Below, piece by piece: positions 1 to 8,419 of a stretch of 64,000 nt of DNA. Under the pieces are notes generated by a model. That model was not told where the DNA came from. It was given only the letters and a program-made list of their open reading frames with translations, and did no database searches. A program made the position numbers and the translations under genes. This DNA is from Taeniopygia guttata (lineage: Eukaryota > Chordata > Aves > Passeriformes > Estrildidae), in assembly GCF_048771995.1 (NCBI RefSeq), contig NC_133026.1, positions 8,996,001 through 9,060,000 on the forward strand, read 5' to 3'. Positions within the stretch are counted from its first letter, which is position 1; each line of letters starts with the position of its first letter.

Positions 1-2480
1 ACCAATGTAAAATAGCAGGCTTTGTAAAAACTGAGCTCTGAGTTATTTTCACAAATTTTTACAGATGGGATGCTAAATATTGATATAAAAACCACAGGAT
101 TAACGTTATATCACCTAAATGTATATTTGCTTCTGCCACCAACAGTATCAAACACCAAAGTGCAACCTCTTGTGCAAACTCCTGTATTTTGACTGTCTTC
201 TGAAGGTTGAGTAGCCCAAAATTCAGCAAATCACATCAGACTGTCAAACAGGAGAAACATAGGCATTTTGACTGGCAAAAAATGGGACATAAAGGCAGGC
301 ACAGATGTCCTGCAGCTTGATTTCACACTGTCAAGGGATGAGCTCTCCTTGTGTGATGGTTAAATCATTGCTACATTTATTGCCAGAATAGTTGCTCTCC
401 AGTCTGGGCCTAAGCTTCCCTGTCCACAGCTCTGCAGAATCATAAATTCTGTGTGCAAAGTTGGTTCATGTATTTATAGGAGCAGCATGCTCAAATTTCC
501 TACTATATTTAACATCATTCTTTTCTGCATTCCCAGAGCAGCTGTTTGTTCATTCTGTGTAACATTTAACTGAAAAGTAGTTTTGCATTATTTCTATTTT
601 ATTCCTTGTTTATAGTTACACATAGTTCTTGATTGCTGAAGAAAGAAACAGGCATTCACCAGATGGTGTTATTTCAGATCCTCCTGCTACTGCTGCTTGC
701 CCAAATGTTAGACCTGGGAAAAGCATCTCTCCTCAGTTGCTACGTAGTTTTGCTGTATGTTGTCAAACAAACCTTCTGAAGGAATTGTTTCTTTTAGACC
801 TTGTATCTTTACTTAAGAATTATTTTCATTGCAGCTCTGTTTTTCTTTTTTCCCCTCTTCACTTTTCAGGTAAAAAGCAGCAGAGCTCAAAGTTCTGCAG
901 AGATACTTTAGGTATAATTATCTGGTAGATCTATCTGGCTATTGATGAAAAATTACATGGAATTAACTAATATTTCACATTGTCACATGGACAAAAAAGC
1001 ATATCTCTGATCAAGTTAATGAACATAAACGCTGATCAAGCTGTCCTTGCAAAGAATAAGCATTTGGCATAAGCTGTGAGATTGTCTGACTGCCCCCAAC
1101 AGTTCCTGGGTTGTTGTGTGCAGACCTCAAATAGTCAGCAAAATACATCTGATATTTCAGGAGGAACTGGCAAAAACATCAACTATGCTGAAGTGGTTTA
1201 ACTACTTTCAAAAGCATTCTCTTAGCTCAGCTTTTTGCACACAAAGAGGAGTCCAGATAAACTTGCAGCCTCTAGATTACCTAAGACACACTGTACAGAT
1301 GAAAACTGAGGTTGTGCTCAGCAGGAAAACACTGGAGGATGCAAGAGAAATTGGGTTATTTTGTGCTTTTAATGCTTTTACTGAAAGTTTTAAACTCTAG
1401 GTGTATTGCGCATATTTCAAGTCTAATTGTTTCTGATAAACTATCAGGAAAAAGTTAATGCTTACATTTAATTAAGTGGCACTTTCCAGAATTACTTTGC
1501 CAGCAGTACTATAATTAGATGATATGAGAACAGTCTTTGATACATATGCTCATATTCTTTGTTAACACCAAAAATAGAATCTGTAAATCTGTAAATAGAA
1601 AAACTGGATGCATTACACAGCAGGGCAGAGCAGCAGGCTGGGAAGGCTACAGCCATTACCACCTCAGGAGGATTAACATTAATGTCTCTCTAATGCAGCA
1701 TTTTTAAACATTTCTTGTGTTCTGATGGGCTTTATATAATTGACCTCCATAAATCATAAAAGATGGTTTAAAAAAAGAATCTGGGAACTCTGTGAATTGC
1801 CAATACCTCCTGGAACGCTGCCACGTGATTTCCATCATTAGGTTATAACTGCCAGTTAGGGCTGAATTCATCTCACTTGGCTTCAGGCATCTGTGAGGTG
1901 GCGCTTGGGGAGAAAAGGCAGCCCTGGGACAGAGCTCTGGTGGGTGGATCCTTTCCTAAAACACATCTCCAAAGAGGGTGGAAGGAACTGAGCCCTGGAG
2001 GTGCCCTCTCCTCCTCTCTCTTCACAGTCCATGGCCTCAGACTGGATGTTTGAGACAGCTGAAGTTGGGTGAGGTGACCAGACCTTTCTCTCATGTTCCC
2101 AGAGGAGAGTTGAAAGTTCTTAAACAATTAAGATTCTTTGATAGCAGCTTTACTCTGACTCAATGACTCAGCACTTGGATATCAGCCTGGATCTCTGATA
2201 CCAGCTTCAACAGGCCCACAGACCCTCTTGTTATTGGAATGTTGATGCTCTGCCAGCAACACCAGATTTAATGTCCCTTAAGGCAGTACTCCAGGCTTCT
2301 GCTGCAAGCAGCAAGCCATAAAAACACAGGACACTTTGACTTCATACTTTTGCAAATACCTTTGAAGGTGTTCTGAATCAAAAAGCTTTTCAGTTTTATT
2401 AGTCCTATAAATAGACCTAATTAAAAATGTTAATGAGCCAGTTATGCAATCCTTTTGGATTTCAGTAAAACAGTCAGTAC
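1..2480. other. Intergenic DNA upstream of DNAJB6
   Basis: AT-rich sequence with no open frame that looks like a conserved protein and no exon flanked by convincing splice sites. The few short open frames have no recognisable motif. In mammals UBE3C lies upstream of DNAJB6 in the same direction, so a distal UBE3C 3' UTR could reach here, but I could not find the UBE3C C-terminal coding sequence. Confidence 0.5.
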
Positions 2481-2489
2481 TGTCTCTCC

Positions 2490-2835
2490 CAGGATCCTTG
2501 TGGACAAAATGTCCAGCACACAGCTGGATAAACACATCATGGGATGGGTGAGCATTTGGCTCACGGGGCAGCACCAAGGGCTGCAGTGGATGGGGTGACA
2601 GCAGGCTGGTGTCCTGTCCCCACGGGGGTTCCACAGGGCCCAGCCTCAGCCCTGTGCTCTTCAACATCCCCATCCATGACTTGGGTGGGATACTAACTAA
2701 GTTTGCCAAGGACACTAAACTGGGAGGAGCTGCTGACTCCCTTGAGGGAAGGGAGGCCCTGCAGAGACCCAGACAAATCAGAGGGCTGGGTAATCACCAA
2801 CCATTTGAAGTTCAACCAGGGCAGTCCTGGGTGTG
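2490..2835 (+). mobile_element. CR1 LINE fragment, ORF2 reverse-transcriptase region
   Basis: The + strand reads as a degenerate CR1 reverse transcriptase. Around 2630-2780 it encodes a GPSLSPVLFN-like block followed by a D-L-containing stretch and a FAKDTKLGGA-like block, which resembles the usual palm-to-thumb order of CR1/non-LTR RTs. The frame is broken and truncated at both ends, so this is a dead copy. The CR1 family is a confident call. The subfamily cannot be set by eye. Confidence 0.85.
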
Positions 2836-4508
2836 TGTGCTTCAGTATTCCCTGCAGTACCTCTTCTGGTGGGCTTTGCCACATGCTGTTTTAATTGAAA
2901 TCACCTGCCTTGCCCTGTAACAGAGAACAGAAAATTAAATATCATGTGCCAGTTTCAGCAAATGTTTAAAAAGTAAATAATTCTTGTTATTGTTCAGGAG
3001 ATAATCTGATCTATCAATGACCATAAGTTAAAAAAAAAAAGAGATCCCCTAATAAATTATATTTGTAATTGGTGGCTCTGTAAACTGCCCCTTCTGAGAA
3101 GTCTTGGGAAATGTCTTCATATCTTCAAAGACAATCATAAACCAATTAAATTTTTTAATTAAAAAAAAAATTATTTTGTTTTCATCTATAACTTTGTTAG
3201 GAAACATTTATTAACATTCTCAGCGTTTTGCTGTAGAAAATGCTAAACTACGCTGCCCTCAGCTATGAGCAGGCACTTTACCTTCTCATACCTTCCTTTC
3301 TCCAAATGCAAAATTGGTCTCTAAGCCTTCCCAAATGTTATTCCTGTATCTGAAGGATGCTAAAGCAGGGCTATGCTGTTTAGAGTCAGAACAGTGTTAG
3401 AAAATTTCTGGGCAGATTAATGTACTGATAACAACTGTGTTAAAGAAGCCATGGTCCTGCTTGCATTGATTCCAGCCCTCTAGTTCCATATGGAATCATG
3501 CTTGTTTGCCATGTTCTGCTTGCTTGGCTAAACAGAAAGTTTTATGGTTGGCATACATCATACTTTAAGTGTAAATATAAAATCTGCTCTTTAAATTATT
3601 AAAGCAAAGAAACTTCCTCGTGTGACTTCTGTCTTGTTTACTACAGCTCAGGTTTTAGGACTCTTCACTTTTTTTCTCCACTGTAATTGGTAATGAAAGG
3701 CTGGAGAAAAACCATTATTTCAAGAACAAGAAGTGTTAAAAGGATTAAATCAAAATTTTGTATGGTCTCCTCCCTCACCTCACAATACTGACCTGCCTTT
3801 GCATTTGCCAGGCTGTGAATCCTCTGAGGTCTGAACCTCATCCATTAGGAAGAGCCAGTCTAACCCACTAATCCTCTGGGTTTTTTCTTTCCCAGTGGAC
3901 CAACAACTTGGACTTTACAGCTACTTGATGATGAGAAACTAATAATGGAGTGAGGTGTCTTTCTGCTCTAATTTTGAAGAATTGTTTCCACGACCACAAC
4001 ATAGCATCAACAATCAACAATATTTCTTTTGAAGCTTGCATTTCCCCAAAGCACCAAGCCTGCACTTAGGGTTGTCCTACTACTTGTCCTGCTGATTTGT
4101 TTTAGGGTTTCCTCTGCCTTATTGCAAGCTGGCTTTTGTCTTTTTGAACTGACCCCACTCCCACACAAACACTTCCTAAATAATGAGTAGCCTTTTCATT
4201 GAATTTATTTTGGAAGTATGCATTTTAGGCATGAAAACTCTCTAACTTCCTTTTGGTGATCTATAAATTAATGCCTCCACTTTTAAAATAAGGGGCAAGA
4301 AATATAATTTTACAGCAATTTAGAGCATGGATGAAGTCTATATTTTAGAAGTAGAAAAATAACTTTGCTGCCTTATGCTTTGCTCTCAACCATGGCACTC
4401 AGAAAACTTGAATATAACACAAAGGATGCTCCAATATATTCAGCCAGTGCAGGGTGCTGCATGCATGGAGAGGAATCTGACCTCAAAGGAATTGTGTGCC
4501 AGAGTTAC
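2836..4508. other. Intergenic stretch with no recognised feature
   Basis: AT-rich sequence with several homopolymer A/T runs. I see no exon, RNA gene or clear repeat in it. Confidence 0.4.
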
Positions 4509-4650
4509 AACTTTTGAGACTACAACTTAAACACACAAAAGGGAAACATTTTTGATATCTCACCTTGAGCACCCAAACTCACCTATTCAAAGAATGTTTG
4601 TTAAAATTGTTGTTTTTTCACCTTTTCCTACAGCACCACACCCAGGCATC
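4509..4650. repeat. Diverged direct repeat, copy A
   Basis: This segment matches 4947-5073 in order: an ACACAAAAGG block, a run of T followed by ATCTCAC, a CTATTCAAAGAA block, a T-rich tract and an ACACCC block. Small indels separate the copies. The two copies bracket a reverse-oriented CR1 tail. They are too long and too diverged to be a target site duplication. Confidence 0.7.
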
Positions 4651-4668
4651 ACTTTTTGCATTTCCCCT

Positions 4669-4946
4669 CACAGAATCCCAGAATGGGTCAGGCTGAAAGG
4701 TCCATCTGGTCCAACCTCCCTGCTCAAGCAGGGTCATCCCAGAGCACACGGCACAGGATTGTGTTTAGATGGTTCTGGAATACCCAGTGAGGGAGACTCC
4801 ACAGCTCCTCTGGGCAGTCTGTTCCAGCGCACGGTCACCTGCACAGTAAAGTTTTTCCTCGGGTGGAAATTCTGCACATCAGTTTCTGCCCATTGCCTCA
4901 TCTCCTGTTGCTGGAGCAGCGCCTTGTCCATGCTCTTGCCACCCCC
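4669..4946 (-). mobile_element. CR1 LINE 3' end, reverse orientation
   Basis: The + strand starts with CACAGAATCCCAGAATGGG, the reverse complement of a CR1 3' terminus. It runs on through the typical reversed CR1 tail, with motifs for the words rendered on the sense strand as aggaccttcc and ttgtccagag. A 280-bp 5'-truncated copy is normal for CR1. Confidence 0.88.
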
Positions 4947-5073
4947 AGTTTTGGAGAGTAAAGACACAAAAGGGGAAGAATTTTTGCCATCTCACGTCTC
5001 AGCTATTCAAAGAAGGTTTCTTAACCTTATTATTTTTCTTTTTTGCCTTTCCCCTTGGCTGCACACCCGGATA
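4947..5073. repeat. Diverged direct repeat, copy B
   Basis: This is the second copy of the 4509-4650 sequence, in the same orientation, directly downstream of the CR1 tail. It runs into the upstream edge of the DNAJB6 CpG island. Confidence 0.7.
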
Positions 5074-5095
5074 TTGCTTCGCTGCCCTCAGGAAG

Positions 5096-5181
5096 CCCCG
5101 CCCACACAGAAGACCCACCCACCAGCAGAGGCCACGCCCACCTAACGAAGCCCCGCCTCCACACTGCCCTGGCCCCGCCCC
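5096..5181 (+). promoter_or_regulatory. GC-box (Sp1-type) cluster
   Basis: Several CCCCGCC cores occur close together, at 5096-5104, about 5151-5158 and 5173-5181, just upstream of the heat shock element. This is the standard architecture of TATA-less CpG promoters. Factor binding is inferred. Confidence 0.6.
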
Positions 5182-5250
5182 TCCCGTTGCAGTGCCGCGG
5201 GCCGCCGGCAGGGGGCGCACTCCGCTCGCACGGGACGCCCGGCGGGGCCG

Positions 5251-5268
5251 TTCCAGAAACTTCCGGAA
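5251..5268 (+). promoter_or_regulatory. Perfect four-unit heat shock element
   Basis: The sequence reads TTC-CA-GAA-AC-TTC-CG-GAA: four alternating TTC/GAA pentamer cores with exact 2-base spacing and no mismatch. HSF trimers bind at least three inverted nGAAn units, so this is a full consensus site. It ends 118 bp upstream of the exon 1 donor, in the promoter of a co-chaperone gene, where HSF1 control makes sense. Binding and heat induction are inferred. Confidence 0.82.
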
Positions 5269-5311
5269 GCGGCGGGGCGGAAGCGGCGGCGCGCGCTGGC
5301 GGCACTTCCTG
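5260..5311. promoter_or_regulatory. ETS-like sites (CCGGAAG and CACTTCCTG)
   Basis: The 3' half of the heat shock element overlaps CTTCCGGAAG, a palindromic ETS core. A CGGAAGCGG follows at about 5278 and CACTTCCTG lies at 5303-5311. GABP/ETS sites are common near start sites of CpG promoters. The overlap of the first with the heat shock element could let ETS and HSF factors compete. Confidence 0.5.
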
Positions 5312-5386
5312 TTTGCGGCCGCTGCTGTCGGGGCCGGCGGGAGCGGCGGGCGGGGAGCGGCGGCCGCGCTGCGGAGCCACCGGCGG
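5300..5386 (+). other. DNAJB6: DNAJB6 exon 1 (non-coding, 5' end approximate)
   Basis: The exon is placed by its strong donor GCGG|GTGAGC at 5386/5387 in the middle of the CpG island. The coding exons start only with exon 2, whose acceptor needs an upstream partner. There is no ATG between about 5300 and 5386, as expected for a leader exon. The transcription start is not visible in sequence, so the left border is a guess. Confidence 0.55.
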
Positions 5387-5939
5387 GTGAGCGCGGGGAC
5401 CTCGGGCCGGGGCTGCCCGGCCGCGGCCGTGCGGCGGGCAGAGGGCGGCGGGGAGCGGCCGCTTGGCCGGGCCGCGGTGCCAGGCAGCGGCGTGCCCGGT
5501 AGCGGGGCCTGCTCGCGGCGGTGGTGCCGCGGCGGCTCTGCCCGGCCTTGGCGGGGCTCGGGGGTCGCAGGGAGCTCGGGGAGGCAGCGGCTGGCCAGGG
5601 CTGCCCCCGGCGCTCGGAGCGGGACGAACCCCGGGACGTTCGGTGCCAGCCCGCACTGCCGCAAGGCAGAAAAAAAATTCCGGATTTCCAGTCCGTGCTC
5701 ACAGGGGTGTCAATTCCCAGGGAATGAGGGCGAGCCTCGTTTCGTTAACACACCTTGTCCTTAAAGCGCCTTTTGTCGCAGGGTGCTGCCTGGGCGGCTT
5801 GTAAGCCTTGTTGTGGCCTCCTTTTCTCTACCAGTCCCTGAAAGGAGATGGCGATGAGCTGCGGGCCGTGCCTGCAGACAGAGAGAGGATCAGAAGAAAT
5901 GGCCTTAACAGATTAGATAGTGTAAAAAATATTTCACAT

Positions 5940-6432
5940 TTAGCGTGGCCAGCCATTGGAATAGGTTGCCTAGGGTGGTGGTGGTAGAGTCAGCATCCTT
6001 GGAGATGTTCGGGAGCGCCTGGATGTGGCGCGGGGTGGGTTTGTGGTTACGGGAGGCAGTGGCGGTGCTGGGGGGTGTTTGCCCTGGGTGATCTCAGTGG
6101 GGGTGCTGGGGGGTGTTTGCCCTGGGTGATCTCAGTGGCGGTGTTGGGGGGTGTTTGCCCTGGATGATCTCGGAGGCAGTGGCGGTGTTGGGGGGTGTTT
6201 GCCCTGGGTGATCTCAGTGGGGGTGCTGGGGGGTGTTTGCCCTGGATGATCTCAGTGGCGGTGTTGGGGGGTGTTTGCCCTGGATGATCTCAGTGGCGGT
6301 GTTGGGGGGTGTTTGCCCTGGATGATCTCAGTGGCGATGTTGGGGGGTGTTTGCCCTGGATGATCTCAGTGGCGGTGTTGGGGGGTGTTTGCCCTGGATG
6401 ATCTCAGAGGCGTTTTCCCCCCCTGGTGACCG
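5940..6432 (+). mobile_element. CR1 LINE 3' end with internal minisatellite
   Basis: Positions 5945-6035 match CR1 tail sequence (CCATTGGAATAGGTTGCC, then a GGAGATGTTC block). The element's final segment, with its GATGATCTCAGAGG motif, appears only at 6397-6415, after many tandem copies of a related 38-bp unit. The array therefore sits inside the CR1 and seems to have grown from its own 3' region. Confidence 0.75.
6054..6412 (+). repeat. 38-bp minisatellite, nine copies
   Basis: TGTTTGCCCTGG recurs nine times, mostly at 38-bp spacing. One unit is enlarged by about 8 bp around 6172-6185. Units contain GGTGTTGGGGGG and GATGATCTCAGTGG. Copies in the second half are nearly identical, which points to recent expansion or homogenisation. 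Confidence 0.9.
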
Positions 6433-7840
6433 TAGGCCATACGAGCTGTGATTCTCCCCCATGGAAGCAGTTCGGTTTTGTTCCGCTCAGTGTTGATTAC
6501 TCGGGAGGTTTGTTGTTGGTGAGGTCGGCAGAGGTCGGGTGTTTTGAGCTCGCTGTTGCCAGGTTCCGAGCCGAGGTGAAAACTGATACTGCCAGGTAAG
6601 GAACACTGTTTGTGGTCAGTATTTGTTACACTTGAGGGGGGACAGCAGGCTGGGTTTGGGACTCGCGTTCCTGTTTGCACCAACACTTTGTGTTGTGTTC
6701 CTGTCTGAGCTCTCCTTGGCTGCTGAAAACGTGCTACAGCCGTGCTAACAAAGGTGTTAGAAATAATTCAAAATACTGAACAAATCTGTTCTAAATTGTG
6801 GTTATTATAAACTGCTACTTGTTTAGACACAGTAACATGAAATCTGCGTTTATAACATGTGAATGGTTAGGCTTGTGTCATTGCATAGTCAGTGATCAAA
6901 CCCAAGAGTTTTTAGAGTATAAAGTGTCAAAAAGTGATAAGAACAAGGAGCTGACACAAGGGAACAACTGGGATGAAGCAAGGCTCTGCCTCTCTGGTCT
7001 TGCAGCAGAGATTGCAGTCACTGCTGTCTGCTGACCTTAATTTTTGTTTACTCTTTGGAGATCCTTGTACTCCAGTTAGGGATTTTATGTTCAGCTGGTG
7101 ATCAAGAGCCTAATAGTGAAAATACCATTTAGTTTGATGGATTATGTTGTCAAAGAAGATTTGTTTGGACCAATGAGTAAGTGTATTTACAGATCTTGTC
7201 TGTGTGATTACTTTTTTTATTGCAAACAACCAGAATTTTAACTATTGCAGAACACTGGTCTAACTTTGTGTACTCCCCTTGGCTCCTGTGCTGACTTCTC
7301 AGTGGAGAATAAGTGTTGAAAATAGAAGTTAAATTAGTATTACGTTTTTGTAAATAATCTCTATTGGAGTAGAAATTTAAATTGCTGCTTTTATTGGCAG
7401 CACCGTTTAGACTGCAGTGCTACTAATAATGTAAACTAAATCTGTAAACTGCAGAGTTCCCCTGGTTCTCCATCAGGCTTGTCTTCTTAGTACTTGTGCT
7501 TTCAAACTACAGCAGATTCTTATCCAGACAGCTTCTCTCTCTGGTTATTTTCTCTGTCCTTCCCAGATCGATGCAGTTTGTTAATTTATCTTGGCAGAGT
7601 TTGGGAAGAAGGCATGCAGGGCTTTTGTGTAAGACTGAAGTTTTAGTTAGAGGCTAATGTGTTTTGGTACCGATTTTTTAAAAATAGATAAATAGATTTC
7701 TTTACAAACTGTATTCTTTTATCCATTAGAAGTTTTGGAATGTATGCGAGGAGAGGGAATAATTTATGTTAAGTCATTATCATTTTATGTAGGATATAGG
7801 CGTTCCTAACAGCACACGAGAAACAAACACCAGGTTTTTG
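6433..7840. other. Intron 1, unremarkable stretch
   Basis: Sequence between the two intron 1 minisatellites. Composition falls back to AT-rich after about 6700. I see no exon, RNA gene or repeat here. Confidence 0.45.
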
Positions 7841-8350
7841 GTCTGTTGTGCGTCTGTGCCGGGCTCGTTGGCGCAGCGAGGTCTGCGAGCGGAGCGTGCG
7901 CGGGACGAGCGCGGCGGTTGCGCCGGGCCCGCTCTGAGGTGCGGCACGGGCGGAATGTCCGCGGAGGGCACGGCCCGGCCTGTACAGCCCCGTGAGCCCG
8001 CGGAGGGCACGGCCCGGCCTGTACAGCCCCGTGAGCCCGCGGAGGGCACGGCCCGCCCTGCACGGCCCTGCGAGCCCGCGGAGGGCACGGCCCGGCCTGT
8101 ACAGCCCTGTGAGCCCGCGGAGGGCACGGCCCGCCCTGCCGGCCCTTGTGAGCCCGCGGAGGGCACGGCCCGGCCTGCACAGCCCTGTCAGCCCGCGGAG
8201 GGCACGGCCCGGCCTGCACAGCCCTGTGAGCCCGCGGAGGGCACGGCCCGCCCTGCCGGCCCTTGTGAGCCCGCGGAGGGCACGGCCCGCCCTGCCGGCC
8301 CTTGTGAGCCCGCGGAGGGCACGGCCCGCCCTGCACAGCCCCCGCGCTGC
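7841..8350. repeat. CpG-rich 39-bp minisatellite inside an intronic CpG island
   Basis: GCGGAGGGCACGGCCC starts at 7961, 8000, 8039, 8078, 8117, 8156, 8195, 8234, 8273 and 8312: ten units at exactly 39 bp with no indel. Two main unit types differ in the segment after the core (CCTGTACAGCC or CTGCACAGCC versus CCTGCCGGCCC). The leader 7845-7960 is also rich in CpG. Open frames of up to 238 codons on both strands follow from the stop-poor 39-bp period and are not supported as genes. Confidence 0.9.
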
Positions 8351-8419
8351 ACCCAGACTTCCCGGAGCACATCCACCGCTTCTGAAGCGTGGAGCCATGC
8401 TCTGAAGTGAATTCGTTGC

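Larger units (their letters stand above)
5090..5640 (+). promoter_or_regulatory. DNAJB6: CpG island promoter of DNAJB6
   Basis: Very GC-rich and dense in undepleted CpG, in sharp contrast to the AT-rich flanks. It covers the first exon and its donor. No TATA box is evident, which fits a CpG-island housekeeping promoter. Clustered GC boxes, ETS-like sites and a heat shock element lie in its upstream half. Long open frames on both strands here are a by-product of the base composition and are not genes. Confidence 0.88.

Noticed and set aside
2278..2920. Open frames around a reverse-transcriptase-like peptide as a real gene
   Set aside because: Only a short, truncated, out-of-frame piece of CR1 ORF2 is present. 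It is a dead element.
1..4500. 3' end of the UBE3C gene
   Set aside because: Synteny in mammals would allow it, but no UBE3C C-terminal coding sequence or exon boundary is visible.
4552..5145. 197-codon + strand open frame
   Set aside because: It runs through the reverse CR1 tail and both diverged direct repeats, so it is a chance frame.
4999..5764. Several long open frames on both strands across the CpG island
   Set aside because: High GC removes stop codons. The frames overlap each other, are low-complexity (Pro/Arg/Gly/Ala) and coincide with the promoter and first exon.
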